Below are positions 8,191 to 17,134 of a stretch of DNA of 64,000 bases, piece after piece. This DNA is from Candidatus Methanomethylicaceae archaeon (lineage in GTDB: Archaea > Thermoproteota > Methanomethylicia > Methanomethylicales > Methanomethylicaceae): assembly GCA_026414165.1 (NCBI GenBank), contig JAOAJN010000004.1, forward strand, positions 62,001-126,000. Direction: 5' to 3'. Positions within the stretch are counted from its first letter, which is position 1. Each line of letters begins with the position of its first letter. The position numbers and the translations under genes were made by a program. The notes beneath the pieces are model-generated. The model had not been told where the DNA came from and did no database searches. It worked only from the letters and a program-made list of their open reading frames with translations.

Positions 8191-9651
8191 ATGCAGATCA
8201 TAAAAAGAACAAAGAGCCTTTGTCCTGAATGCATGCAGGTCTTGGATGCTGATATATATGAAGAGGGCGGTGCTGTCTATATAAGTAAGACCTGCCCATC
8301 CCATGGAAGATTTGAGGATATTTACTGGAGCGATTACGAGTTATTCAAGAAGGTTGAAAAATACGAGTGTATTGGCGAAGGCATAAAAAACCCGAGGACA
8401 CAGACCATAAAGGGTTGCCCTTACGACTGTGGAATATGCCCTGCACACAGATCCCATACAGTCCTATCCATCATCGATGTTACCAACAGATGCAACCTTA
8501 AGTGCCCTATATGTTTCGCCAACGCCGCCACAGCCGGCTACTTGTACGAGCCAACCCAAGATGAGATCCGTTCTATGCTCAAGAATCTCAGGGAGAACCA
8601 GCCCGTCGCCCCCAACTCCATTCAATTCTCTGGCGGTGAGCCCACGGTGCGGGAGGACTTGCCAGAGTTAGTAGCTATGGCAAAAGAGCTTGGCTTTCAC
8701 CACATCGAGGTCAACACAAACGGCATAAGGGTTGCGAAGGACAAGGATTACCTAAAGAGGCTTATTGATGCGGGCCTCAGCACATTATATCTACAATTTG
8801 ACGGCATGAAACCTGGACCATACATCGCCGCCAGGGGTCTAGATCTCTTTGAGACAAAGCTAAAGGTGATAGAGAACTGCAGATCTGTTGGCTTGGACAG
8901 CCTCGTCCTCGTTCCAACAGTTGTGAAGGGGATAAACGACGATCAGATAGGCGCGATAATAAGGTTTGCCTCAAGAAATAGTGATGTAGTTAGGGGCGTG
9001 AACTTCCAACCAGTCTCTATGGCGGGCAGAATAGACAAGAAAAAACTTAGAGAGATGCGAATAACCATACCCGACGTCCTCAAACTTGCAGAGGAACAGA
9101 CAAACGGTGAGATCAAGGTCAGTGACTTTTATCCCATCCCCGTTGTTCTGCCTATCTCAAGGTCTGTCGGGGCGCTCAAGGGTAGGAGGTACCAGGAGTT
9201 CACAAATCACCAGCACTGCGGAATGGCTACCATGATCATTCCTGAAGGAGAAAAAATTGTCCCAATAACGCGCTACGCCAACGTCGAGAAGTTCATGTCT
9301 TCACTGAACAAGGTATACGAAGACGCCTCAAGGGGATCAATGCTTAGGGCTAAGATGAGGCTCTTAGGCGCCACCAGACACGTGAAACTCTCCCTCTTGG
9401 GGAACTTGGTCTCGTCCGTACTGTTGCAGGGCGATTACGATACCTTGGGACAGTTCATGCGTAAGGTCATACTCATAGGATGTATGCACTTCATGGATCC
9501 CTACAACTTTGATTTGGATCGCGTGAACAGGTGTACGATCCACTATGCATTCCCAGAAGGAAAAATTATACCGTTCTGCACAATGAACTCAATTCACAGA
9601 CCGATCTTGGAGCGCGTCTACAGTACTCCGATCCAAACTCCTTCCCAATAA
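8191..9651 (+). CDS. Radical SAM protein of the tetraether synthase (Tes) family
   Basis: 486 aa. The central radical SAM motif CNLKCPICF (near residue 103) is followed by SGGEP. An N-terminal Cys-rich region (CPECM, CPSHG, CPYDCGICPAHR) and a C-terminal Cys cluster (CMHFMDPYNFD, CTIHYAFPEGKIIPFC) are the layout known for the MJ0619/Tes family, which joins two archaeol chains into GDGT membrane lipids. The track starts one codon earlier at GTG. The gene stands alone between the regulator and eS25. Related radical SAM methylases exist, so the Tes assignment is strong at family level and probable at function level. Confidence 0.82.
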   Translation: MQIIKRTKSLCPECMQVLDADIYEEGGAVYISKTCPSHGRFEDIYWSDYELFKKVEKYECIGEGIKNPRTQTIKGCPYDCGICPAHRSHTVLSIIDVTNRCNLKCPICFANAATAGYLYEPTQDEIRSMLKNLRENQPVAPNSIQFSGGEPTVREDLPELVAMAKELGFHHIEVNTNGIRVAKDKDYLKRLIDAGLSTLYLQFDGMKPGPYIAARGLDLFETKLKVIENCRSVGLDSLVLVPTVVKGINDDQIGAIIRFASRNSDVVRGVNFQPVSMAGRIDKKKLREMRITIPDVLKLAEEQTNGEIKVSDFYPIPVVLPISRSVGALKGRRYQEFTNHQHCGMATMIIPEGEKIVPITRYANVEKFMSSLNKVYEDASRGSMLRAKMRLLGATRHVKLSLLGNLVSSVLLQGDYDTLGQFMRKVILIGCMHFMDPYNFDLDRVNRCTIHYAFPEGKIIPFCTMNSIHRPILERVYSTPIQTPSQ

Positions 9652-9773
9652 CCGCCACTCGCCATTATATTGTGGTTCTTTTTATCACCACTTCAATTAC
9701 TATCGCCCCTGAATAAGATCTTATGATGGACACAATTTTCCTGCATAAGTCATCCTCAAGGGGCTAATTGAAA

Positions 9774-9791
9774 ACCAAAACCTTTTTATTT
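9774..9791 (+). promoter_or_regulatory. BRE/TATA box for eS25
   Basis: AAAACCAAAACCTTTTTATTTC, 30-45 bases before the ATG, matches an A-rich BRE followed by a TATA-like element, giving a short leader. Confidence 0.45.
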
Positions 9792-9823
9792 CAATACCCT
9801 TCTCTTGGCTTTTGGTGTATCAT

Positions 9824-10120
9824 ATGGGCGGCGGAAAAAAGACACCAAAGCCTGCCAAAGAACTTGAGTCTGGCAAGAAAGAAGCCCCAAAGAAGGAAGT
9901 TACAAAAGCTTCCACAACGATCTTGATAGATCCAAAGGTAGTGGATCAGATCAAGAAGGATGTAAGTAAGATGAAGTTTGTAACGCCCTACCAGATCTAC
10001 TCCAAATACAACCTGAAGTACAGCATCTCGAAGGACATACTGGAGAACCTCGCGAGGCAAGGTGTACTCAAGCCCGTCAAGACAGGTCGCCGACTAGATA
10101 TTTATGTGCCTGCCGCATAG
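9824..10120 (+). CDS. rps25e: 30S ribosomal protein eS25
   Basis: 98 aa. A lysine-rich N-terminal tail (GGGKKTPKPAKE) precedes a winged-helix domain with TPYQIYSKYNLKYSISKDILENL and VLKPVKTGRRLDIYV, the usual S25e pattern. The track begins at GTG 9812, but ATG 9824 (MGGGKK) is the conserved start. eS25 is found in eukaryotes and many TACK/Asgard archaea and is absent from most Euryarchaeota, so it is useful for placing the organism. The cyclophilin-like gene follows 12 bases later. Confidence 0.93.
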   Translation: MGGGKKTPKPAKELESGKKEAPKKEVTKASTTILIDPKVVDQIKKDVSKMKFVTPYQIYSKYNLKYSISKDILENLARQGVLKPVKTGRRLDIYVPAA

Positions 10121-10132
10121 TGGGGCTGACTG

Positions 10133-10501
10133 ATGGATCTTATTGACAAGATCCCCGTGAAGATCTCATTTCAGAGCACTGAGTGCAAAGTTGAACTGGT
10201 CCGAATCTTAGCGCCGAGGACCGTGGAGGCGCTCGTTGGGGCCTTACCTTTCAACTCAAAAGCATTCCTTTGGAAAGAAGAAATCTACTTCGAGACTCCC
10301 GTCACGATGGGTCCTGAGAAGTCCCGCTCTACTGTCCAAACTGGCGACGTCGCCTACTGGCCTCCTGGTAAGGCTTTCTGCATCTTCTACGGAAAGTCTC
10401 AGCCATATAGTCCTGTTAATGTAATCGGAAGGGTCGTTACCGATCTTGATGCCCTAAAAAAGGTAAGGCAGGGTGAATGGGTTAAAGTTTCCCTATTATG
10501 A
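10133..10501 (+). CDS. Cyclophilin-like fold protein (TM1367/DUF369 type)
   Basis: 122 aa. The segment TVQTGDVAYWPPGKAFCIFYGKSQPYSPVNVIGRV is characteristic of the small bacterial/archaeal cyclophilin-like beta-barrel family. The peptidyl-prolyl isomerase active-site residues of true cyclophilins are not evident, so isomerase activity should not be assumed. It lies 12 bases after eS25 and is probably co-transcribed. Function in archaea is unknown. Confidence 0.72.
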   Translation: MDLIDKIPVKISFQSTECKVELVRILAPRTVEALVGALPFNSKAFLWKEEIYFETPVTMGPEKSRSTVQTGDVAYWPPGKAFCIFYGKSQPYSPVNVIGRVVTDLDALKKVRQGEWVKVSLL

Positions 10502-10530
10502 CCTGTAGCGCCGCCCCATAAAATTGAGAC

Positions 10531-10866
10531 TTAGATCTCCACGAACTCCGGCTTCTCCTTCAGGTTTATTATGGGAACTGCTATCCACCCTGGTTTAACG
10601 CCCTCGGAGAATGAGATCTCCTCCCTTTCGTCCATCTTTACTAAAATATACCTGCCGTTATATGGCTTATCAGTCACATGGCAGTAAAACAAAGGCAGAC
10701 CGTATTTATCATAGTAGTTGTTATAGACTCCCAGAACTCCATAGTAATGCCTCTCGTTATGTTTAAAATGCACGAGGTATATGGGTTGTCCCATTGATAC
10801 TGTGGATGCAACAAGTCTTGCCAAATCTTTAATATCCTCGACCTCCAATTTCTTTGAAGTTTCCAC
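10531..10866 (-). CDS. Conserved-looking hypothetical protein, 111 aa
   Basis: Unrecognised. It looks soluble and beta-rich: after a short helical start come YLVHFKHNERHYYGVLGVYNNYYDKYGLPLFYCHV and RYILVKMDEREEISFSEGV. The track start TTG 10872 abuts the purine-rich GAGGGGG run; GTG 10866 gives a normal 6-base spacing and is preferred. It lies 3' of larC in the same direction with 77 bases between, filled by a simple repeat. A cofactor or RNA-linked role cannot be argued from sequence. Confidence 0.6.
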   Translation of the reverse strand: METSKKLEVEDIKDLARLVASTVSMGQPIYLVHFKHNERHYYGVLGVYNNYYDKYGLPLFYCHVTDKPYNGRYILVKMDEREEISFSEGVKPGWIAVPIINLKEKPEFVEI

Positions 10867-10872
10867 AGGCAA

Positions 10873-10927
10873 CCCCCTCTACCCCCTATCTCTCTCTACC
10901 TATTTACCTATCTACCTATCTGCCTAA
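10873..10927. repeat. Low-complexity GATAGGTA-type repeat
   Basis: On the minus strand this reads as imperfect tandem units GATAGGTA / AATAGGTA followed by GAGAGAGATAGGGGG. It separates larC from the 111-aa gene and its purine-rich end supplies that gene's ribosome site. Slipped-strand origin is likely. Confidence 0.7.
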
Positions 10928-10943
10928 TTCTCTTTTTACGCCT

Positions 10944-12134
10944 CTACTTTTTCCTCGACCCCTCTTGGTATTTCTCTTCCACCTGTCTAATTACCTCTTC
11001 CATAACCTCCCTCAGACTCCTGCCCTCGCTGAGCGCTATTTTCTTCAAATCATCAAACTCTGGCTTTAACCTCGACGGTGTCTTACTCCTTTTCACTCTC
11101 ACCTTATATTCTGTGCCGTCTATCTTCACAGTCTCCTCAAAGATCTCCCTGCTTGCCTTAACTCTTTCACACTCAAAAACCTTGACACCAAGCGTCCCTG
11201 TCTCTTCCATTACCACCTTGACAACCTCATCCTTCAGCTCCGGTCTTGCAGCTACCCTTACAGTAAATCCTGGTCTGGACTTCTTCATGAATATGGGCAC
11301 GAAGGAAACATCTTCCGCCACCCCCTTTAACCTATCCCACAACCATCCAAGGATCTCCCCACTGACATCATCTACATTGGTTTCCACCACCCATACTTTT
11401 TCTAACAAACCATCACCCTCTCCTATTATAATCCGAGTAATGTTTGGAACATTCAACTTGAGCGTTCCTACCCCGAGACCGATCCTATTAACGCGGAAGG
11501 CTGGCGGTGCAACCTTCCCAAATGTCAGGGCCGCCACTATAGCTGCCCCTGTGGGGGTGGTGTACTCATAATTCTCGGGCGAAAGTAAAATCGGCATGCC
11601 ACCTCTTTGGATTATATGAAGCGTGGCTGGTGCAGGGATCGGCAGGATTCCATGCCCGCTCCTTATGTGCCCCACTCCTCCTCTTAGCGGTGTAGTGAAG
11701 AACTCCGCACCTTCTAGTCTGAGCTCTTCAAGTGCCTTTATAGTGCCCACTATGTCGACTATCGTATCAATCTCCCCCAGCTCATGTAGAGCGCTTCCGC
11801 CATGAACCTCCCTTTCCGCTTCAATGATCAGTTCCGCTGCCTTCGTTGCTATATCCAAGCCCCAGACGCTCAGACCTACCTTTAATGAGGCTAATTTAAC
11901 CGCCTCAACAAGATCGCCATTATACTTCCTACCATGAATATCATGGACCGCCCTAAGCCCCCTCAGTCCATTTGCCTCCGCCTCTTCAAAAGAAAAGACT
12001 CCATCACCTATAATTGATTTTATTGCTCCTTCCATCTTTATTCTAAGATCCCTCCCGCCCGCATGAACAGCCGCTGCTAGTATCTTATCTCCAGAAACGC
12101 CCGCGGTAGCACAATCAATTATCACTACCTTCAA
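10944..12134 (-). CDS. larC: Nickel-pincer cofactor biosynthesis protein LarC
   Basis: 396 aa. LarC inserts nickel into the pyridinium-3,5-bisthiocarboxylate mononucleotide (nickel-pincer, NPN) cofactor of lactate racemase and relatives. The N-terminus DCATAGVSGDKILAA, the SALHELGEIDTIVDIVG stretch, TPLRGGVGHIRSGHGILPIPAPAT and the C-terminal RVKRSKTPSRLKPEFDD are family blocks. It is one intact frame, unlike the Lactobacillus larC1/larC2 pair, which needs a programmed frameshift. The start is TTG with GTGGTG 7 bases upstream. larB is divergent 62 bases away. LarE and LarA are not in the window. Confidence 0.92.
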   Translation of the reverse strand: MKVVIIDCATAGVSGDKILAAAVHAGGRDLRIKMEGAIKSIIGDGVFSFEEAEANGLRGLRAVHDIHGRKYNGDLVEAVKLASLKVGLSVWGLDIATKAAELIIEAEREVHGGSALHELGEIDTIVDIVGTIKALEELRLEGAEFFTTPLRGGVGHIRSGHGILPIPAPATLHIIQRGGMPILLSPENYEYTTPTGAAIVAALTFGKVAPPAFRVNRIGLGVGTLKLNVPNITRIIIGEGDGLLEKVWVVETNVDDVSGEILGWLWDRLKGVAEDVSFVPIFMKKSRPGFTVRVAARPELKDEVVKVVMEETGTLGVKVFECERVKASREIFEETVKIDGTEYKVRVKRSKTPSRLKPEFDDLKKIALSEGRSLREVMEEVIRQVEEKYQEGSRKK

Positions 12135-12196
12135 ATATTAGCACCACACTTCATTTTTTTGATTACTGATATAACATTTATTGATTGGTGTAGGCT

Positions 12197-12967
12197 TTGG
12201 AGATTCAGGACATACTCAGTCAACTGAAGAATGGCAAGATCGACGTAGAAGAGGCTACTAGGAGGATTCGTCTACTTGCGCTGAAGGAGATGGAGGGTGC
12301 CTGCATCGACATCTCCAGAAACTTAAGGAAAGGCGTTCCCGAAATAGTCTTCGGCGAGGGCAAATCCAACGAGGCGCTCCTAAATGCGGTCAACGCACTT
12401 CTAGAGGAGGAAGATCTGGCCATTGTTACGAGAGTGACCCCCGCTCAAGCCGAACTTCTAATTAAAAACTTCTCGGGGAAGGCTAAAACTTTCTATAACG
12501 AGAAGGGGCGCGTCGTCACCATAAGGAAAGGTGAAGCGCAGTCGCTGAAGGATCCTCCTGTTGCTATAATTACTGCTGGGAGTGCAGACATACCCGTTGC
12601 CGAAGAAGCTCTTACAATAGTCAATGAGATGGGCTTTAGAACTCTAACTTTTTACGATGTTGGCATCGCAGGTCTCCACAGAATCTTTCCCGTGGCCAAA
12701 AAATGCATTGAGGAGGGTGTAAAGGTTGCGATTGTTGTCGCAGGTATGGAGGGCGCTTTGCCATCGGTTTTCTGCAGTCTATTCTCAGGGATTGTGATTG
12801 GCGTCCCGTCTTCAGTCGGATATGGTTATGGTGGACATGGAAAGGGCGCACTGACAACAATGCTCCAATCGTGCAGCCCTGGCCTTGTCGTTGTGAACAT
12901 TGATAATGGCGTAGGGGCCGGGATCGCTGCAGTTCTTATCGCGCGCTTGTCTTCTAGGGGCGACTGA
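12197..12967 (+). CDS. larB: Nickel-pincer cofactor biosynthesis protein LarB
   Basis: 256 aa. LarB carboxylates and hydrolyses nicotinic acid adenine dinucleotide to start NPN synthesis. The C-terminal half has the AIR-carboxylase (PurE-like) fold: VAIITAGSADIPVAEEA, FYDVGIAGLHR, VAIVVAGMEGALPSVFCSLFSGIVIGVPSSVGYGYG. The N-terminal helical part (DILSQLKNGKIDVEEA) is typical of LarB. The start is TTG at 12197; the ribosome site is weak (GGTGTAGG). It is divergent from larC, so both probably share a control region at 12135-12196. Confidence 0.92.
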   Translation: MEIQDILSQLKNGKIDVEEATRRIRLLALKEMEGACIDISRNLRKGVPEIVFGEGKSNEALLNAVNALLEEEDLAIVTRVTPAQAELLIKNFSGKAKTFYNEKGRVVTIRKGEAQSLKDPPVAIITAGSADIPVAEEALTIVNEMGFRTLTFYDVGIAGLHRIFPVAKKCIEEGVKVAIVVAGMEGALPSVFCSLFSGIVIGVPSSVGYGYGGHGKGALTTMLQSCSPGLVVVNIDNGVGAGIAAVLIARLSSRGD

Positions 12968-13028
12968 TCGATCCTTTTTTGTCGCCTTCGCGTCTCCCAA
13001 ATACAACCCAGATTGCTCCGCTCTTGGT

Positions 13029-13274
13029 TCAAGTTCTAATTTTCCATTTTAAGTAAACACAATAAGCTATCAACAATATCAGCGGTAAGTAAAAGATCAT
13101 CACCTCAAATTGGAGCTGAAATACGGGCTCTCCAAGAATTCTTCTTGACAACAAGTAGGCATCTATAATACCTAATATAAAAGTCGCAAGTCCCGCATTT
13201 CTCAAATCCTCTTTTACCATAAGGGACTCTTGAACCTCAATCCCATATAAAAATATGCCCACAGAGAAAACCAT
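13029..13274 (-). CDS. Small membrane protein, 81 aa
   Basis: Unrecognised. Two hydrophobic helices are evident ([17 protein letters not shown] and [20 protein letters not shown]), plus a short hydrophobic N-terminus, with a basic tail (KWKIRT). No ribosome site precedes the ATG, which lies inside the TATA region of the divergent thermosome gene, so it may be leaderless. It is supported only by composition and uninterrupted length. Confidence 0.45.
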   Translation of the reverse strand: MVFSVGIFLYGIEVQESLMVKEDLRNAGLATFILGIIDAYLLSRRILGEPVFQLQFEVMIFYLPLILLIAYCVYLKWKIRT

Positions 13275-13280
13275 ATATAG
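13271..13280 (+). promoter_or_regulatory. TATA box for the thermosome operon
   Basis: CCATATATAG lies 57-66 bases before the chosen ATG, predicting a leader of about 35-40 bases that contains the GGAGG ribosome site at 13323. Heat-shock type control is typical for thermosomes but no regulator site is recognised. Confidence 0.45.
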
Positions 13281-13336
13281 AAGTGCTTTCTGTCTTTTTC
13301 AAGAAATTAATTTTAGTGAATTTGGAGGATGCTGTT

Positions 13337-14986
13337 ATGGCGCAGAGTTTACCAGTATTGGTATTAAAAGAGGGCACCTCAAGAACGACGGGAAGAGATG
13401 CCCAAAGGGCAAACATAATGGCTGCTGTGACACTCGCCGAGGCTATCAGGTCCTCCTTGGGTCCAAAAGGGATGGACAAAATGCTTGTGAGCAGCTTCGG
13501 TGACGTTACCATCAGCAACGACGGTGCAACCATCGTAAAAGAAATGGATGTGCAACATCCCGCAGCGAAGATGATGGTTGAGGTCGCAAAGGCACAAGAC
13601 ACCGAAGTGGGGGACGGAACCACCACTGCCATGGTTCTAGCCGGAGCGCTCCTCAGAAAGGCAGAGGACCTGCTTGATCAAGAAATCCACCCGACTGTAA
13701 TCATCGAAGGCTATAAGAAGGCAATGGAGAAGGCGTTATCCATTATCGATGATATGGCTATAAAGGTCGATCCAACGGATAAGAAAAAGCTCAAGGACGT
13801 TGCTATAACCACCTTGAGCGGAAAGAGTGTTGTTGCGGGTCATTTCGAGAGGCTAGCTGAACTTATAGTGGAAGGAGCACTATCCGTGGCGGAGAAAGTA
13901 GGTGACAAGTACAAGGTTGACCTTGACAACATCAAGCTCGAGAAGAAGAAAGGCGAATCTCTCGACGAGACTCAACTAATCCACGGGATAGTCTTGGACA
14001 AGGAGATCGTCCATCCAGGAATGCCGAAGAGGATTGAGGATGCGAAGGTCGCCATACTCGATTGTCCACTCGAAATCGAGAAGACCGAGATCACCGCAAA
14101 GATAAACATAACGTCCCCTGAACAGATGAAGAGCTTCCTTGACGAAGAAGCTGCGATGCTGAAGAGCATGGTGGACAAAATCGCGGCAACTGGGGCAAAC
14201 TTCGTTGTGGTTCAGAAAGGCATAGACGACATAGCCCAGCACTACCTAGCGAAGAAGGGCATTGCCGCTGTCAGACGAGCCAAGAGATCCGATATTGAGA
14301 ACCTTGCCAAGGCATGCGGCGCAAGGATAGTCACGACCATAGACGATCTCACACCAAAGGACCTTGGCTACGCAAAACTAGTTGAGGAGAGGCGCGTCGG
14401 AAAGGACAAAATGGTCTTCGTTGAAGGTTGCAAGAACCCCAAAGCCGTGACAATACTCGTCAGGGGTGGAACAGATAGATTCGTTGACGAAGCAGAACGC
14501 TCACTTCACGACGCAAAGTGCGTTGTGAGGAATGTCATACAGGACCCGTGGCTGGTTCCAGGCGGAGGCGCACCCGAGGAAGAGATCGCCACAAAACTCA
14601 GGGACTACGCCAAGTCCTTCAGCGGCAGGGAACAGTTGGCGATCCTCAAATTCGCTGAGGCCATGGAGGAGATACCGACAACACTCGCCGAGAACTCTGG
14701 TCTTGACCCAGTAGATATACTCGTCGAGCTCAGGTCCACCCATGCAAGAGGCGAAAAATATGCTGGCGTCAACGTCTTTACGGGCAAGGTCGTTGACATG
14801 GCTAAGGAGAACATCTTCGAGCCGGCAAGTGTAAAGAAGCAAGCCATAAAGTCGGCGACCGAAGCAGCTATAACCCTCCTGAAGATAGATGATATCATCG
14901 CCGCTGCTGCGCCCAAGAAGGAGAAAGAGGAGAAGAAGGGCGAGGGCGGCGAAGAAGGATATCCAGGAATGGGCGGAATGAGTTGA
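13337..14986 (+). CDS. thsA: Thermosome subunit (group II chaperonin)
   Basis: 549 aa, an ATP-driven folding chamber subunit of the cytosol. Family blocks: [52 protein letters not shown], the nucleotide motif [21 protein letters not shown]-like [13 protein letters not shown], and the glycine/methionine-rich tail YPGMGGMS. The track ORF starts 18 codons earlier; ATG 13337 is chosen because GGAGG lies 10 bases before it and the protein then begins with the usual [13 protein letters not shown]. Its stop overlaps the rpoK start. Only one subunit gene is in the window. Confidence 0.97.
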   Translation: MAQSLPVLVLKEGTSRTTGRDAQRANIMAAVTLAEAIRSSLGPKGMDKMLVSSFGDVTISNDGATIVKEMDVQHPAAKMMVEVAKAQDTEVGDGTTTAMVLAGALLRKAEDLLDQEIHPTVIIEGYKKAMEKALSIIDDMAIKVDPTDKKKLKDVAITTLSGKSVVAGHFERLAELIVEGALSVAEKVGDKYKVDLDNIKLEKKKGESLDETQLIHGIVLDKEIVHPGMPKRIEDAKVAILDCPLEIEKTEITAKINITSPEQMKSFLDEEAAMLKSMVDKIAATGANFVVVQKGIDDIAQHYLAKKGIAAVRRAKRSDIENLAKACGARIVTTIDDLTPKDLGYAKLVEERRVGKDKMVFVEGCKNPKAVTILVRGGTDRFVDEAERSLHDAKCVVRNVIQDPWLVPGGGAPEEEIATKLRDYAKSFSGREQLAILKFAEAMEEIPTTLAENSGLDPVDILVELRSTHARGEKYAGVNVFTGKVVDMAKENIFEPASVKKQAIKSATEAAITLLKIDDIIAAAAPKKEKEEKKGEGGEEGYPGMGGMS

Positions 14987-15240
14987 GTCCAGAGAGTGAG
15001 GGTCGACAGATACTAGGTCCAGAAGTTATGACTAGGTTCGAGAGGGCCCGGGTACTTGGAGCTCGGGCTCTTCAGATCTCTATGGGTGCCCCGCCTCTCA
15101 TAGAGACTACAGGAAATACTCCTTTGGAGATCGCGGAACAGGAACTCAGGATGGGCGTCCTTCCAATAACCATAAGGCGGAAACTTCCCGATGGAAGATA
15201 CCAAGACATACCGCTGAAATGGCTCCTTAAAAACCAATAA
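14983..15240 (+). CDS. rpoK: DNA-directed RNA polymerase subunit K (Rpb6/omega)
   Basis: 85 aa, assembly subunit of archaeal RNA polymerase. The core motif [24 protein letters not shown] and [22 protein letters not shown] are diagnostic. The start is TTG and overlaps the thermosome stop by four bases (TTGA), so the two are translationally coupled. The N-terminal acidic tail is short. A chaperonin-RNA polymerase pairing in one operon is not the standard rpoK context known from many Euryarchaeota. Confidence 0.95.
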   Translation: MSPESEGRQILGPEVMTRFERARVLGARALQISMGAPPLIETTGNTPLEIAEQELRMGVLPITIRRKLPDGRYQDIPLKWLLKNQ

Positions 15241-15256
15241 TTTTTTCTTTTTCAGT
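15240..15256 (+). terminator. Oligo-T terminator after rpoK
   Basis: AATTTTTTCTTTTTC follows the stop codon directly, in the gap between two convergent genes. Confidence 0.5.
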
Positions 15257-15307
15257 AAAGTTTTCCACGTTAGTTTTTATCTTTACACTTTATGATATTG
15301 TCATTAG

Positions 15308-15808
15308 CTATACCATTAACGAAAGTCCCGCTTCTGATAGGTCTTTAACCATTAGATATGCGTCCTCCCCGTCCCTATAGTATGCCTCAATAATCCTGCT
15401 CGCCTTAAAACCGAGCTTTCTGTACAACTCGATGGCAGGCTTGTTGCTCACCCTCACCTCTAAGTATATTTCAGTTGCCCCGCACTCACGAACCCTCTTT
15501 ATACCCTCGGTCATGAGGCCGTACCCAATGCCTCTATTCCTGTACTCCTTCATTACAGCAATTGAGATTACATGCCCCTTCTTGGCAAATGTCGTCCTAA
15601 GATTTGAGATCCCGAACTCGATCCTGCACATGTTATAACCAATTACCTTTCCCTCTACCTCTGCCACCAAGAAGATCTTTGGGTTCTCGTAATGGTGTTC
15701 CAGAAAGAAGGCAGGAGAGTAATTTTCTGGAAGACAGACCTTGTTTATAGTCATAACGGCATCAATGTCTTCAGGTCTGAACTCTCTGATGAGATAGTTG
15801 CTATACAC
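15308..15808 (-). CDS. rimI: RimI/Ard1-type protein N-terminal acetyltransferase
   Basis: 166 aa, GNAT fold. Visible are the acetyl-CoA loop YRNRGIGYGLMTEGIKRV, SIAVMKEYRNRG, the strand IYLEVRVSNKPAIELYRKLGFKASRIIEAYYRDGEDAYLM and the substrate-binding ENYSPAFFLEH. This is the pattern of archaeal Ard1/RimI enzymes acetylating protein N-termini. The start is GTG at 15808 with GGTTAGG upstream. The C-terminal ten residues run beyond the usual family end. Confidence 0.88.
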   Translation of the reverse strand: MYSNYLIREFRPEDIDAVMTINKVCLPENYSPAFFLEHHYENPKIFLVAEVEGKVIGYNMCRIEFGISNLRTTFAKKGHVISIAVMKEYRNRGIGYGLMTEGIKRVRECGATEIYLEVRVSNKPAIELYRKLGFKASRIIEAYYRDGEDAYLMVKDLSEAGLSLMV

Positions 15809-15853
15809 TTTCCTAACCTTCTTTTTTATCTTTCTTGTCCCTTTCTCTAAACA

Positions 15854-15985
15854 TCACCCTTTAAAATTTTTTAGTTTACTGATTATGTAAGCTGAACCTA
15901 GAGGTTCTGGAAATCCATCAGCAAACTGAACGTAACTTGCAGCTCCCTCTCGTAAGAAATCCTCAAGAAAGTGGAAGAGGTACAA
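15854..15985 (-). CDS. Possible small ORF of 43 aa (below the track cutoff)
   Basis: A TTG-started frame reads LYLFHFLEDFLREGAASY and continues to a stop just before rimI. Its amino-acid composition is protein-like and codon choice resembles neighbouring genes, but there is no ribosome site and no recognisable family. It could be a small gene, or a remnant of a larger one. Confidence 0.3.
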   Translation of the reverse strand: MYLFHFLEDFLREGAASYVQFADGFPEPLGSAYIISKLKNFKG

Positions 15986-16004
15986 ATACCGTGATTTTCA
16001 AAAA

Positions 16005-16592
16005 TCATTCAGAGACCGCCCTTCCACCTTCCCAGTAATGCAGCCAGTACTCCACAAATCTCTGCAATTCCTCTTGACTGCTGGTCGCCAGAATCGCCTC
16101 CTCTCTCTTCAATATCCTATTTCCAGAGAGTGCTATCCCAAAAAACTTCTCCCCTGCCCTCCAAACACCCGCCCAAGTGTCCTTGCCAGAAAGGATCTTC
16201 AGCCCAAAGGCTCCAGACCTTATTGCCTCCAAAATGCGCTGCAGGTTTTTCTCTGCGAAACCGCGTCTTGACTCGAGCCTCTTAATCCCTGCCTCCAGTT
16301 TCTGCCTCTTGAAGGTGTCAACCTCCTCGTTCAAAATCTCCCTAAGTTTTTCAACAGCCTCCATGACCGAAAAATCTGACTCCAAGGCTATGAACACTAA
16401 TGGTCCATAAGTTGCTGGTTGGTTTATGGGCAGGGTTCTGAGGACTGTAAAATTTAGGCAGTTGGCATGTTCAGAGGTCCATCCCCCCCTGCCCCTCTCG
16501 TAAATCACCTCAACCTCCTTACTGCATAGGGGGCAGATGAAAACGATTTTTGGCTCAAACCCTACCTGAACCAACTCTGTTAACCTCTTCAT
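16005..16592 (-). CDS. Hypothetical protein with N-terminal zinc-like motif, 195 aa
   Basis: Unrecognised. The N-terminus carries CPLC at about 20-23 and HANC near 42-45, which could bind zinc. The middle (residues 70-130) is strongly helical and charged and the C-terminus contains a tryptophan-rich FVEYWLHYWEGG. No membrane segment. It begins 35 bases after the Toprim gene on the same strand, so the two are probably co-expressed and may act together on nucleic acid. Confidence 0.6.
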   Translation of the reverse strand: MKRLTELVQVGFEPKIVFICPLCSKEVEVIYERGRGGWTSEHANCLNFTVLRTLPINQPATYGPLVFIALESDFSVMEAVEKLREILNEEVDTFKRQKLEAGIKRLESRRGFAEKNLQRILEAIRSGAFGLKILSGKDTWAGVWRAGEKFFGIALSGNRILKREEAILATSSQEELQRFVEYWLHYWEGGRAVSE

Positions 16593-16626
16593 TCTTTTTA
16601 AAGCTGCAGATATAAATGGACTTTTC

Positions 16627-17031
16627 CTAAAAGAGAGCCTTTTGCCTTATTGCCTTTATCTCCTCCACGTGCCTCACACCCTCTCTTAAGAGGATCTCTT
16701 TAAACGCCCTTCTGAAATAGTGTTGAACCTTTACGCCTCTCTCCTCAAGTTCTCTACTTATGCGGTCCGCCATCTTTATACCCTCTTCATCAAAGTCCAA
16801 AATTACAGCCACACTTCTCCCCCTATAATCTTGGGAGACCTCATCAATAAAAAGCGTCTCCGAATGCCCAAACCCTCTAAATCTCATGACTGGCGTTTTT
16901 AGACCAAACTCCCTCAACGCGTTCTCGTCATTCTGTCCCTCGACTATTACTAGGGAGGTCCCGAAGTTTATGGCGTCAACTAACGACTTTATTTCTTCTG
17001 AAAGTTCAAGATAGTGCTTATGGGACTTCAA
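16627..17031 (-). CDS. Small Toprim-domain protein
   Basis: 134 aa consisting almost entirely of a Toprim fold. LVIVEGQNDENALREFG gives the conserved Glu, and VAVILDFDEEGIKMADRISRELEERG gives the DxD-type motif with DFDEEG. Stand-alone Toprim proteins of this size are seen in archaea and in the RNase M5/OLD groups, where Toprim binds Mg2+ for phosphotransfer or nuclease chemistry. The start is TTG with a weak ribosome site. It lies about 100 bases downstream of the structured RNA on the same strand. Cleavage, maturation or primase-like roles are all possible. Confidence 0.75.
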   Translation of the reverse strand: MKSHKHYLELSEEIKSLVDAINFGTSLVIVEGQNDENALREFGLKTPVMRFRGFGHSETLFIDEVSQDYRGRSVAVILDFDEEGIKMADRISRELEERGVKVQHYFRRAFKEILLREGVRHVEEIKAIRQKALF

Positions 17032-17134
17032 GTGCCTATCGCTTTTTAGATCCTAATTTCATACATTTTAAACTTTAACGGAATTAAAAACACACAAAAG
17101 TCAATGCTGAAAAATTGGCATTCCAAAATAGAGA

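Noticed and set aside
10873-10927. CRISPR-like or satellite array
   Set aside because: Units are only about 8 bases, imperfect and without spacers; it is simple slippage sequence.
10854-11069. 71-aa plus-strand ORF over the CTAC/CTAT repeat
   Set aside because: It is a low-complexity Ser/Thr/Pro/Leu translation of the simple repeat and of the antisense of larC.
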